Source: an uncultured Alphaproteobacteria bacterium (GTDB lineage: Bacteria > Pseudomonadota > Alphaproteobacteria > Caulobacterales > Parvularculaceae). Taken from it: DNA of 64,000 bases. A model generated the notes under the pieces. That model made no database searches. It had not been told where the DNA came from and saw only the letters and a list, made by a program, of their open reading frames with translations. Each line of letters begins with the position of its first letter. Positions within the stretch are counted from its first letter, which is position 1. Shown piece after piece: positions 17,672 to 26,181 of this stretch. The stretch is from NCBI GenBank assembly GCA_902826095.1, contig CADEDN010000002.1:62001-126000 (forward strand), written 5' to 3'. A program made the position numbers and the translations under genes.

Positions 17672-19522
17672 ATGCCAGTTGACGCGGTGATTATTGAGAG
17701 TGCGCTGGACGGCCGGACGACCAAGCGTGAATTGAAATCAACAGCCGCTTGCGAGAGCCATACGGCGCCGCCAGAGTCTACAAAGGCGGATGAAGACGAA
17801 ATTGGAGCCGCTACGCAAGACGCGACAGCATTCGCCGATTATCTCATCGACGCGGCGCAGCGCAACATTCTCTTCTGGGACGCATTGCGCCAGCGTGCAA
17901 ACAACATGCTGGAGCACGAACGCCAGGGTCTGCCGGCGCTGCTGAAATTCAAATATGAAGCCGTCGCGGACGCCGCCGAGTACGATCCGCCAGCGAATTA
18001 CAAGCTACTGAAGATTCTCGAGATCGATGACGTGTGTCTCGACGATTGCCTCGATCCTGAGAAGCCGCCGCTCATGGTCATCGATCCGCGCGCGGGCCAC
18101 GGCCCTGGGATCGGCGGGTTCAAGAAGGATTCAGAAGTCGGGATCGCGCTGCATGAGGGCTACCCTGTCTATTTTGTCGTCTTCGCCCCTGATCCTGCAC
18201 CTGGTCAGACGTTGGCTGACGTTCTGCATGCACTGCGGAAATTTGTCGGGACGCTAAGTTCATTGCATGGGGACAGGCCGCCGATTCTTTACGGCAACTG
18301 CCAGGGCGGGTGGGCGGCGGCGCTGCTGGCGGCTGGTTGCGGCGGTCTCGCGGGCCCGGTCGTCATGAACGGATCGCCCTTGTCGTATTGGGCGGGCGAG
18401 GCGGGGACCAATCCGATGCGGCTCGCCGGAGGATTTCTGGGCGGATCGTGGATGACGCATTTTCTCGGCGATCTCGGCGCGGGCGTATTTGACGGCGCTT
18501 GGCTTGTGCAGAATTTTGAAAATCTCAAGCCGGAATCGGCGATCTGGCGCAAATACGCCGATCTTTATCTCGATATTGATGGCGAACGGGATCGCTTTCT
18601 CGATTTCGAAAGATGGTGGAGCGGCTTCTACCGGTTCAGCCGCGAAGAAATGCTCGCGATTGTCGAAAATCTCTTCATCGGGAACCGACTCGAAAAGGGG
18701 TTGGTCGAAATTTGCGCGGGTTGCCATGTCGATTTGAGGGATGTTCGCAATCCTCTCGTCATTTTCGCCTCCTATGGCGACAATATTACTCCGCCTCATC
18801 AGGCGCTCGGCTGGATATCGGCGGTATATGAATCGACCGAGGAGCTGAAAGACGCCGGTCAACGCATCGTTTATCTCATCAATCAGCATGCGGGACATCT
18901 TGGCCTTTTCGTTTCGGCGGACGTCGCCCGCTTCGAACACCGGGCGATCCTTGAGAACATCGCCGACATCGAATCGCTGGCGCCGGGACTTTACGAAATG
19001 ATGATCGAGAATCCGACCGGAGATCCGGATTGCGACCGAAATCAATACTCGGTTCGGTTCGAACCGAGACAGGTTGAGGACTTGTCTTTCGATTATCCCG
19101 CAAGGGCGTTCGAAAATGCCCACGAAGTGTCTCAAGCGGCGGAAGGTTTCTACGCGAAGTTCTTCAGCCCTTGGGTTCGCGCCTGCTCCAATCCGGTTAC
19201 CGCCGAGGCGCTCCGATGGACGCATCCAATGCGGGCTTCCCGTTATATGTTTTCAGAAAAGCTCAATCCCTTCATGTCGATTGTCGCGACGGCGGCGGAG
19301 ATGGCGGAAAAGTCGCGCCGGCGCCGAGACCCGCGCAATCCGTTTATCGAAGCCGAGCGTCGCACCGTCGATGACGCGGAAGCCGCGATTAGACGCTGGC
19401 GCATGGCGCGCGACAGCGCTGGCGAACAGATCTTCAATTGGCTTTACAACTGGCCGACGCCAGCTTCCTGGTTCGTTTGGCCCAAGGCCGCGCCGCTTCA
19501 ACGCAGGGAGCGCGCCGAATGA
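17672..19522 (+). CDS. DUF3141 alpha/beta hydrolase, PHA-synthase-like
   Basis: A 616-residue protein related to polyhydroxyalkanoate synthases. The nucleophile elbow is GNCQGGW with C210 in place of a lipase serine, as in PHA synthases. The later FASYGDNITPP and NQHAGHLGLF segments offer the catalytic Asp and His. The helical N-terminal region (residues 50-110) and C-terminal helical domain fit DUF3141 proteins, although these are often longer. No signal peptide is seen, so it is cytoplasmic. A 209-bp gap separates it from the redox operon, and AAGGAGAG stands before the ATG. Only a 16-codon open frame follows at its 3' end (ATGA overlap), perhaps the stump of a lost partner gene. A role in carbon storage or in acyl-CoA metabolism is inferred from the family. 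Confidence 0.8.
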   Translation: MPVDAVIIESALDGRTTKRELKSTAACESHTAPPESTKADEDEIGAATQDATAFADYLIDAAQRNILFWDALRQRANNMLEHERQGLPALLKFKYEAVADAAEYDPPANYKLLKILEIDDVCLDDCLDPEKPPLMVIDPRAGHGPGIGGFKKDSEVGIALHEGYPVYFVVFAPDPAPGQTLADVLHALRKFVGTLSSLHGDRPPILYGNCQGGWAAALLAAGCGGLAGPVVMNGSPLSYWAGEAGTNPMRLAGGFLGGSWMTHFLGDLGAGVFDGAWLVQNFENLKPESAIWRKYADLYLDIDGERDRFLDFERWWSGFYRFSREEMLAIVENLFIGNRLEKGLVEICAGCHVDLRDVRNPLVIFASYGDNITPPHQALGWISAVYESTEELKDAGQRIVYLINQHAGHLGLFVSADVARFEHRAILENIADIESLAPGLYEMMIENPTGDPDCDRNQYSVRFEPRQVEDLSFDYPARAFENAHEVSQAAEGFYAKFFSPWVRACSNPVTAEALRWTHPMRASRYMFSEKLNPFMSIVATAAEMAEKSRRRRDPRNPFIEAERRTVDDAEAAIRRWRMARDSAGEQIFNWLYNWPTPASWFVWPKAAPLQRRERAE

Positions 19523-19661
19523 CCCGCTTCGCCATTCATCCTCTGATCACCGGCAACCCGACTGCGTGATGCGCCGCGTTCCGCGCGGAATTCACCATGT
19601 GATGGTCGCGGCGAAAAAGCGGCGGCGCGTGATATGCGGACGCTGAAACAAACGACCTCGG

Positions 19662-20951
19662 TCAATTCAACACCTTGGCGATGGATCGGATGGCCTTGAG
19701 ACCTTCGCCGAAGCGGATGATCGCGTCGCGATGACGATCGAGTTCGCTGTAGGATAGGTAGCGGACATCCATAGCCGCGACGGAGGCGAACGCCGGTCGC
19801 GCCACTTGCGCGCGAATTTGCGCTTCGCGGTCGTCCGGGGCGACGAGGAACATCCCTTTCAACAAGTGGCCGCAAGGGCCGAGCGCAAGGTCGAGCATGC
19901 GCACGATTCCGGAATATATCGACGTTGTATGCTCGACTTCGAAGGCGGCGCGAATCGCCCCTTCGTCCTTGCTGATCCATAGAATGTCGATCAGCCGGAC
20001 AGCGTCCGCTCCCGACATATCCGCAAGCGTCGGCAGCTCATTCAAACATCCATCAGCCAGCCGTCCCCCCGCATAGCTCCGGTTGCGATCGTTAGCAGCG
20101 ACCCATACGTCGTAACCGAGGCCAAACCCGATATCGCGCAGCCACCCCTGAATCTCGGTGTGGGTCCGATCTGTTTCACGCAGCGATGATTGGATTTTGT
20201 CCGGCGCCGACGCGATCTCGCGAACGCGCGCGAGATCCGCCGACCATGCATCCAAAGCCTGTGTTCCGTGCAACGGCGGCGCCGCATAGCGGCCCGAGCC
20301 CACGTCGAACAGAAGGCCGGCGATCGCGCCGAGATCGTTCGACAGCAGATCTTGGTTATCCGAGTTGAGCCGCAGCATTCCAAGACGCATGCCGAGATAT
20401 TCGTCCCAACGGCCTAACTTCACGTTCGCCCCGGAGATCGCATTGTAACCTCGAACGATTGCGGTGTTGAACGGTGCTGCAAGCGTCGGATGGAGAAAAT
20501 ACAGCAGATTCGCCGCCGCCGGGCCCAATCCTTTGATCCTCCGCCGATCCAAATCCCGAATGTGTTGCAACACCTGCGCCTCTGTGGAACAGCATGCGCA
20601 AGCGTCAAGGAAGCGTCCAAAGGCCTTTTGGTTTTCGACATTCTCGTAAATGTCGGGTATCCGAAGCTTTGGCTTCCACAAGAAGGCGTGATCCGCCCCT
20701 TTGAATATTTGGCGCTGTTCGGCGATAGATTTGACGGCTGTTTCCAGCGATGAACCTTTGTAAAGATTGCCGAATGACCCATCGTCGATTTCGCGCACCA
20801 CTTCGGCGATCCCCCGTCGGATGGAGCGGAAATTCTTGAGACGCTCCTCCCACAAGAACCACGTCCGATAGGTCGCCCCCGGATCGTCGCGCCAAGTCTC
20901 GATGAGCCGTCGCAATGACGACGCCATCAACTGCGATTGTGGTGGTTCCAT
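19662..20951 (-). CDS. Putative restriction-type endonuclease (HhH-like plus PD-(D/E)XK-like)
   Basis: A 429-residue protein of no named family I can recall. Around residues 130-170 the segment RRIKGLGPAAANLLYFLHP looks like a helix-hairpin-helix DNA-binding motif. Residues 318-355 (VRLIDILWIS ... AAFEVEHTTSIYSG) have the Asp strand followed by E-x-E strand of a PD-(D/E)XK nuclease core (D322, E338, E340), in a form seen in some type II-like restriction proteins. The ATG at 20951 is chosen because GAGGAG lies about five bases upstream; the open frame runs on to 21221 without support. No methyltransferase gene adjoins it, so it is either a methyl- or damage-dependent nuclease, or a defence gene without a partner. 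Moderate certainty on nuclease, low on specificity. Confidence 0.6.
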   Translation of the reverse strand: MEPPQSQLMASSLRRLIETWRDDPGATYRTWFLWEERLKNFRSIRRGIAEVVREIDDGSFGNLYKGSSLETAVKSIAEQRQIFKGADHAFLWKPKLRIPDIYENVENQKAFGRFLDACACCSTEAQVLQHIRDLDRRRIKGLGPAAANLLYFLHPTLAAPFNTAIVRGYNAISGANVKLGRWDEYLGMRLGMLRLNSDNQDLLSNDLGAIAGLLFDVGSGRYAAPPLHGTQALDAWSADLARVREIASAPDKIQSSLRETDRTHTEIQGWLRDIGFGLGYDVWVAANDRNRSYAGGRLADGCLNELPTLADMSGADAVRLIDILWISKDEGAIRAAFEVEHTTSIYSGIVRMLDLALGPCGHLLKGMFLVAPDDREAQIRAQVARPAFASVAAMDVRYLSYSELDRHRDAIIRFGEGLKAIRSIAKVLN

Positions 20952-21189
20952 GCGCTCCTCATTGCTTGGCGCTCCGCAAGAAGAGAATTGCATGGTCACG
21001 CCGCCGGCGCCACCCGAGGAGGCGGAGCCAATGAGCTTTCGATTTTCCAATGGCGTGCCAACTTCGGGGCCGACCCGGCGCGTTGGCCGGACAGAATCGG
21101 CGCGGGAATGGCGGCTCACCTTGACGGCGATTCCGCCTTGATCCAAACTTTCGCACCAAGACTGGCGAGGCCTTATGGGAAAGCCATCT

Positions 21190-21501
21190 TTATGATTGAG
21201 GCTCCAACGCCTCCTGATCATTGCCGGATTTTTCTTCGCTCTTTTTGCGTTTAACCTTCATAGGGATGTTCTGGCGCGGCCCGACATAGATGACCCTTGT
21301 CTCCTCATTGGCTTCGGAAACAAGACCGCACGGGCAAGCGCAGGGTTGGGTTGCGCGATCCCCCTCCGTCGCATCCTCCGCGACCGTGACAGGTTCAGAC
21401 TCATCCGAAGTCTGCGCAAAGGCGGGCGCGGCATTCATCAACAAACCAGCGAAAACGGTCATCGCAACGCCGCTAATCCAATTTTTTGAAAGTTGGCTCA
21501 C
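21190..21501 (-). CDS. Small secreted protein with CACPCG motif, downstream of cnrH-like gene
   Basis: A 103-residue product with a signal peptide (residues 1-29, ending AFAQT), an acidic stretch, the cluster CACPCG and a Lys/Glu-rich tail. No family recognised. It lies about 250 bp after the ECF sigma gene on the same strand, and GAGA stands shortly before the ATG. It could be a target of that sigma factor and bind metal in the periplasm through its three cysteines, but this rests on position and composition only. Confidence 0.55.
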   Translation of the reverse strand: MSQLSKNWISGVAMTVFAGLLMNAAPAFAQTSDESEPVTVAEDATEGDRATQPCACPCGLVSEANEETRVIYVGPRQNIPMKVKRKKSEEKSGNDQEALEPQS

Positions 21502-21747
21502 AGAGATTCTCCTAAATCGTGTTCCACCAGACTTATACGGTCTGCCAGCACGGAACCCTCGCTCTCGGCAAAATTCTGCGGCGCGAGATCGTCGCTCACC
21601 AATGATCTAATTATCCGGCTGGCGAACATACACGCTTGCTTCCTGTCAGCCGACCAGGTTCCACGCGCAGACGTCGCCTTTTGCTTGAGCAGGGCGAGCG
21701 GGCGCGACATTGCCTCGCCGCAGTCGGCCTGCTGAATTCTTCGCGCG

Positions 21748-22356
21748 TTACAAGGCCATTCCGAGCTTTTGGCGCAATGTCTTGCGAGCCCGATAGACAA
21801 GCATTTCAACGCTCTTGCGTGAAACACCCAGAATCTCGGAGCATTCGGCTTGGGGGCGCCCCTCAATCAGATGCAATACGGCGGCGCTTCGCATCGCATG
21901 CGGCAACCCCTCCAAAGCGAGTGTGAGCCGGCGCACTTCGTCTCTGTGAATAATGACATGCTCAACATCGGGGCTGGGATCGACAGCCTCAGGAATATAA
22001 GCCGGATCGTCCCGGTCAGCCGTTCGGTTCAATGAAACAATTCTCCGCAGCCGTTGTTTTCGTCCATGGTCGCGGCATTTGTTGAGCGCAATTCGATAGA
22101 TCCATGTTGAGGGCTTCCATGCCGGATCATAAGTTGCGGCTTTTGAAAACACGCTGACGAAAACATCCTGAAGCAGGTCTTCCGCATCAGCTGCGGCGCT
22201 TACATAGCGCAGAATGAAGCGATAGAGCGGGGCCTTGTAACGCGACATCAACTCCGCAAACGAGTCGTGATCGCCGTCGATCACTTCGCCGATGAGGTCC
22301 GCATCAGAGCTAGTCGATGCTCTGGCTAGCGTATTGCTGCATGGTTTCGGCGACAT
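21748..22356 (-). CDS. cnrH: ECF sigma factor of CnrH type
   Basis: RNA polymerase sigma factor of 202 residues. Region 2 (YKAPLYRFILRYVSAAADAEDLLQDVFVSVF read in part; then YDPAWKPSTWIYRIALNKCRDHGRK) and region 4 (LHLIEGRPQAECSEILGVSRKSVEMLVYRAR) are both complete. The ATG at 22356 is chosen because it gives a length near that of CnrH (191) and a short overlap with the sensor gene, as in cnrYXH; an upstream frame to 22458 would lie deep inside cnrX. In the characterised system CnrH is held by the anti-sigma CnrY until nickel or cobalt binds CnrX. Its targets here are unknown since no cnrCBA follows. Confidence 0.85.
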   Translation of the reverse strand: MSPKPCSNTLARASTSSDADLIGEVIDGDHDSFAELMSRYKAPLYRFILRYVSAAADAEDLLQDVFVSVFSKAATYDPAWKPSTWIYRIALNKCRDHGRKQRLRRIVSLNRTADRDDPAYIPEAVDPSPDVEHVIIHRDEVRRLTLALEGLPHAMRSAAVLHLIEGRPQAECSEILGVSRKSVEMLVYRARKTLRQKLGMAL

Positions 22357-22777
22357 GGCGATCAAATGTCTCTTTCTGCCGGTCATCGAGGATGTTCCGC
22401 ATTTCGTAGAGGTGGCGAACAGAGGCTTTCTGCAGTTTGAGCATCGCCGCATGGACATTCGTCACGGCGACTTCGACATCCATTGTGAACTCAGGTTCCG
22501 TCGCCAGCTGATCGGCCAATACACGATTGGCGTTTCTCAGCGCCTGGCGAAGCGCACTGTTTTCTGGCGCGTACCGAGCTTCCAGCGCCTCCATTAGGGC
22601 GCGTTGTTCCGGCGACAGGCGCAATTCGGAAAACAGGCGTTCGTGAAATTCCTCGTGCGTCAAATCTTGCGCGCGTCCTGATACCGAGAACAGTTTCGAG
22701 CCGAGCCATACGCCGCCCACGCTGGAAGCGGCCACGAGCACGATCGTCGTCACCAGCGGCGCGATTTTCGATTTCAC
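22310..22777 (-). CDS. cnrX: CnrX-type periplasmic nickel/cobalt sensor
   Basis: A 155-residue protein with an N-terminal membrane anchor (LVTTIVLVAASSVGGVWLGSKL in part) and a periplasmic helical domain. Key sensor residues of CnrX align by spacing: H41 and H45 in THEEFHE match the HExxHE pair (H42/H46), and H122 and M126 in RHLYEMR match H119/M123 of the known VHVFEMR. A Glu near residue 63 may supply the fifth ligand. The GTG at 22777 overlaps the stop of the upstream cnrY-like gene by four bases, fixing the start. Metal binding should loosen the hold of CnrY on the sigma factor. All ligands appear conserved, so the sensor is probably active. Confidence 0.85.
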   Translation of the reverse strand: MKSKIAPLVTTIVLVAASSVGGVWLGSKLFSVSGRAQDLTHEEFHERLFSELRLSPEQRALMEALEARYAPENSALRQALRNANRVLADQLATEPEFTMDVEVAVTNVHAAMLKLQKASVRHLYEMRNILDDRQKETFDRHVAETMQQYASQSID

Positions 22778-23073
22778 TGCGGGCGACCCATCCAGGTCGA
22801 TAGAAGCTGCGGCGCATCGGGCGCGAATACGGTCAATTCGGGTATTGGCCCCTCGGCGCCCGCGGCGAAGGGCGGCGCGGCGACCGCGAGCAATCCCACC
22901 AAAAGGCCGACTGTGGCAGCCGCTGGGCGAACCGAGGGTTTGGACAGATTGGTCTGAAGAGAATCGCTCGCCTCGTTGCGCAGCCGTGCGAGCACATTCA
23001 ATTCCAATGAGTCGGCCGGATCGCACGCGGTTTGCTCCCTGTATTTGCGCAAAAGCGCCTCAAATCTCGACAT
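22774..23073 (-). CDS. cnrY: CnrY-like membrane anti-sigma factor
   Basis: A 99-residue protein close in size to CnrY (95). The cytoplasmic N-terminus begins MSRFEALLRKYREQ, amphipathic and suited to clasp the sigma factor. A single membrane helix lies at about 49-70 (ATVGLLVGLLAVAAPPF), and a short Pro-rich periplasmic tail follows. Sequence identity in this family is low, so the call leans on size, topology and the exact gene order YXH with overlapping ends. It is the first gene of the leftward unit. Confidence 0.7.
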   Translation of the reverse strand: MSRFEALLRKYREQTACDPADSLELNVLARLRNEASDSLQTNLSKPSVRPAAATVGLLVGLLAVAAPPFAAGAEGPIPELTVFAPDAPQLLSTWMGRPQ

Positions 23074-23912
23074 AACGCCACGTCTCCAAGCAGCTCAGGG
23101 GAATATACGCCCCAGCGGCGCTTATCCCTTTTCCGATCGGAGGCATAGCCGATTATGCTCATGACTACATCAATACCGGATTTTCAGCCCCGCCCTTTGA
23201 CATGGGTCAAACGGCAGAGGGTCTTCTGTCGGCGAGGCAGCTTTCCAAGCATTGGGGGCGCAGCCTACCGGGAGGATGAGCGCACCAAACCAAGAATGCG
23301 CCCGCTGACCGCGTTCAACAGCTGTCGCTGGTGCAATTGCCATCGGAAGTCAGCACCAAAGGCTCCTGTCGCTGCCGCAATGGTCCCGCGCGCCGTCCTT
23401 TTTTCCTGTATTGCGGTCACATCGCGGTTCGGTCGTACGAGCGCGGGTTCACCGGGCTCCCGAACCCCTTGTTCCGGCTTTGATCGACACAGGAAGGCCC
23501 CCAATTCTATCCGTATAAGGAGGACGAAAATGCAGGCATAGTGGACGATTCGAAATAAAAGTTGGAAGACGATCAAAGATCGGAAAGGCCGCTTTGATAG
23601 TGACATCCGTGCGCGACGCAGCGCTTAGCAAAGGGCAAGCAGCGCTGTCGCCCGTGATTGAACAAATGGCCATAAATAATCTCCATTCATGCTTGGCACC
23701 CGCATGAAGCATGCATTTCGAATCCTTTAGACTCGCCGCACGCGATCAATGATCGTGGCTTGCGCTTTGTGCTCATCGGCAGGCGTCGCCTTGGATCGAC
23801 GCGGTCAGCGCCGTGAAAATAGTTTCTGTTTATGCAAGCATTACCCACCCGGAAACCACTGAAACGAACAGGTAGGAGCCAGAAACTCGATTTGCGCCCG
23901 CGCGGCGACCTC
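23074..23912. other. 840-bp gap with no supported gene
   Basis: Several short open frames cross this stretch on both strands, but none has a ribosome binding site with convincing protein-like sequence. A tract ending in AAGGAGGACGAAAATG at about 23517-23532 gives only a four-codon frame. Locally higher A+T near 23650-23850 could hold the promoter of cnrYXH or the end signal of the mer operon. It may contain decayed DNA from an earlier insertion. Confidence 0.4.
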
Positions 23913-25337
23913 TCAGCCGGCGCAGCAGGAGAGCTTCGCCACGTCTTTTTCGAAGCCTTGCGCGGCGAGCTTCAAGCCCTCGACTGTCGTCAGATACGGA
24001 AACAGCGTCTCGCCCAATTCCCGCGCGGTCATGCCGGCTTTCAACGCCAGTGCCAAAGTCTGGATGCTGTCGGCGCCTTCAGGCGCCATGACCTGTCCGC
24101 CGAGCAGCTTTCCGGTCTTTGCGTCGGCGATGAGCTTGATCAGTCCGCGCGTGTCGCGCGCGGCGAGCGCCCTCGGCAATTGGTCGAGCCGAAGAACGGA
24201 TATCTTGACCGCGCGCCCTGCTGCTTTGGCGTCCGCTTCCGAAAGGCCGACGCCGGCGATTTGCGGATCGGTGAACACCACCCGCGGCATGGCGGCGTTG
24301 TCGTAGGCGAGGCTGTCGCCGTTCAACGCGTTTTTCGCGGCGATCTTCGCGCCGTAGGCCGCCATATAGACAAACTGGTCGCGGTTCGTGACGTCGCCGG
24401 CGGCGTAGACGCCGGGCATCGACGCGCGCATGCGAACGTCAATCATGATCGCGCCGCGTTTGTCGAGCTCGACGCCGGCTTTTGCGAGGCCGAGATCGTC
24501 CGTGTTCGGCGTTCTTCCCGTCGCGATCAGCAGCTTTTCGCCCTTGATCTCGATGATCTTGTCATCTTCCTTGACGCAAACCGTGACGCCGCTTTCGTCT
24601 TCTCGGCAGGCGTCATAAGCGATCCCGCAATAAAGGCGGATTCCCTCATTGCGGAATACATCGCTCAGCGCTTCGGAAATCTCGGGCTCGGCCTGCGGCA
24701 GAAGCCGCGACCGGCATATCAGCGTGACCTCAACGCCCATGCGCGCCATCATCTGCGCGAGTTCCACGCCGACGAAGCCGCCGCCGATGACGATGAGGCT
24801 TTTCGGCAGCGGTTCGAGATCGAGCAGCGACGTGCTGGTGAGAAAGCCCACTTTCACGATCCCCGGAATGGGCGGAACGCCGGGCCGCGCGCCGGTTGCG
24901 ATAATGGTCTTCTGTGCTCGGATCATCGCGCCGGCGACGCTGACGCCGCCATCAGCGAGTCGCGCCGCGCCCTCGATATACGAGATCGCGTCATAGTCCT
25001 TTAGGAGATCGGCGTATTTCTTCTGGCGCAGGGCGCCGACAAGGCTGTCCTTCGCGGCGATCAAGCGGCGCCAGTCCGCAACCCGCGCATCGCCTGAAAG
25101 CCCGTCAAAGCGCGAGGCGCTTTTCGCGGCATGCACCGCTTCGGCGGCGCGGATCATCGTCTTCGACGGCACGCAGCCGGTATTGACGCAAGTGCCGCCG
25201 ATCGTTCCGTGACCGATCAGAGCAACGCGCGCGCCCGCTTCGGCCGCCGTGATGGCGGCAGAAAATCCGGCGGAACCAGCGCCGATGACGACGAGGTCAT
25301 AGGCGCCTTCCACAAACGCCGGACAGCAATCAGCCAT
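23913..25337 (-). CDS. merA: Mercuric reductase MerA (lacks NmerA domain)
   Basis: Cytoplasmic NADPH-dependent flavoenzyme that reduces Hg(II) to volatile Hg(0). The 474 residues cover the pyridine-nucleotide disulphide oxidoreductase core: FAD site VVIGAGSAGFSAA, redox pair GGTCVNTGCVPSKT (C50, C55), NAD site VIGGGFVGVELA and the second FAD motif GVYAAGDV. The C-terminal vicinal pair SCCAG (C471, C472) that hands mercury to the active site is present and separates MerA from lipoamide dehydrogenases. The N-terminal HMA metal-trap domain of long MerA forms is absent; only an MADCC start remains, which could do a little of that job. It is the last gene of merTPA and lies about 30 bp after merP. 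Confidence 0.96.
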   Translation of the reverse strand: MADCCPAFVEGAYDLVVIGAGSAGFSAAITAAEAGARVALIGHGTIGGTCVNTGCVPSKTMIRAAEAVHAAKSASRFDGLSGDARVADWRRLIAAKDSLVGALRQKKYADLLKDYDAISYIEGAARLADGGVSVAGAMIRAQKTIIATGARPGVPPIPGIVKVGFLTSTSLLDLEPLPKSLIVIGGGFVGVELAQMMARMGVEVTLICRSRLLPQAEPEISEALSDVFRNEGIRLYCGIAYDACREDESGVTVCVKEDDKIIEIKGEKLLIATGRTPNTDDLGLAKAGVELDKRGAIMIDVRMRASMPGVYAAGDVTNRDQFVYMAAYGAKIAAKNALNGDSLAYDNAAMPRVVFTDPQIAGVGLSEADAKAAGRAVKISVLRLDQLPRALAARDTRGLIKLIADAKTGKLLGGQVMAPEGADSIQTLALALKAGMTARELGETLFPYLTTVEGLKLAAQGFEKDVAKLSCCAG

Positions 25338-25368
25338 GGTTCAATCTCTCAATAGTCGGCGCGCCGCG

Positions 25369-25689
25369 TCAGATCGCAGCGGCGGGATATCCGGCGTTCG
25401 TCGACGCCGCGGCGATCTCGTCGGCGGTCGCGACGGAAGGATCGTAGACGACCGTCGCCGTCTTTGCGTCAAAGTCGACATTCACTGCGCGCACGCCGTC
25501 GACGCCGCTCATCGCTTTCTTCACCGTGATCGGGCACGCCGCGCAGGTCATGTTCTCGATGGCGAAAGTCTGGATGCGTTCTTCCGACGGCGCAGAAGCG
25601 TTCGCCGGCGCGTTCGTGGCCGCATAGAACGAGGCGACGCCGATTGCGGTGAGCGCGGCCGCCGCCAAACCGATGATTGCTTTCTTCAT
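25369..25689 (-). CDS. merP: Periplasmic mercury-binding protein MerP
   Basis: A 106-residue periplasmic Hg(II) carrier that hands mercury to MerT. It has a signal peptide (about residues 1-31) and a single HMA fold with the metal motif MTCAACPITVKK (C49, C52). The frame is open to 25767, but the ATG at 25689 follows a strong GAGGAAG site and gives a normal export signal. It lies 16 bp after merT and 31 bp before merA in the same transcript. Confidence 0.95.
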   Translation of the reverse strand: MKKAIIGLAAAALTAIGVASFYAATNAPANASAPSEERIQTFAIENMTCAACPITVKKAMSGVDGVRAVNVDFDAKTATVVYDPSVATADEIAAASTNAGYPAAAI

Positions 25690-25705
25690 GTTCTTCCTCT
25701 TCCTT

Positions 25706-26098
25706 CTAATAGAACCACGGCGCCCACAGATCGACCGTCGCCGCGAGCGCGACGAGAATCGTCGCAATCCACAAGGCGGTTTTGGTGACGAGACCGGATT
25801 CGGGGCGGGCGCAGTAAGACCCTTCCTCGCAGGCGGGCTTCTTGCGGAAATGGACTTGCCAAAAGCCGAGGCCCAGCAAGACGAGCGTCGTGGCGAGGAA
25901 ATAGGGCTTCAAAGGCTCGAGCGCTGTCAGATTGCCGATCCAGGCGCCCGACACGCCGAGGCTGACCAGCACGAGCGGACCGATGCAGCAGCTCGAGGCG
26001 AGAACGGCGCCGAGAACGCTGCCTGTCGCAAGCCAACCCGATCCGGCTCGGCCATCCGGCTCGGCCCTCAATTGCGTGTTCCCTTCAGCGTTTGTCAT
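25706..26098 (-). CDS. merT: Mercury transporter MerT
   Basis: Inner-membrane importer of Hg(II), 130 residues with three membrane helices. The first helix carries the vicinal pair SSCCIGP (C37, C38), and the cytoplasmic loop after helix two has a second pair (C90, C96 in ACEEGSYC), as in MerT proteins that pass mercury to MerA. First gene of the leftward mer operon, opposite merR, and directly downstream of the MerR-type promoter at 26137-26167. Confidence 0.95.
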   Translation of the reverse strand: MTNAEGNTQLRAEPDGRAGSGWLATGSVLGAVLASSCCIGPLVLVSLGVSGAWIGNLTALEPLKPYFLATTLVLLGLGFWQVHFRKKPACEEGSYCARPESGLVTKTALWIATILVALAATVDLWAPWFY

Positions 26099-26136
26099 GT
26101 CGGTCGTCCGCCTTGCGTTCGCGGGGTTCGACGCCC

Positions 26137-26167
26137 TAGATAGGGCCTGTAGTTAGTACAGGTGCAA
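26137..26167 (-). promoter_or_regulatory. MerR-activated merT promoter with 19-bp spacer
   Basis: On the minus strand TTGCAC (26167-26162) and TATCTA (26142-26137) are separated by 19 bp, the overlong spacer diagnostic of MerR-family promoters. Within it lies a perfect inverted repeat CCTGTA-gttag-TACAGG at 26146-26162. MerR with Hg(II) would untwist the site so that RNA polymerase can use it. The divergent merR begins 20 bp to the right, so the same site should repress merR. Confidence 0.85.
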
Positions 26168-26181
26168 GAGGTTTTTTCACC

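Noticed and set aside
18260-19225. 321-codon minus-strand frame over the DUF3141 gene
   Set aside because: Antisense shadow; no start signal and the sense strand shows an intact active site.
23155-23606. Overlapping frames on both strands in the cnrY-merA gap
   Set aside because: Neither has a ribosome binding site or protein-like motif; they contradict each other. Listed only as gap content.
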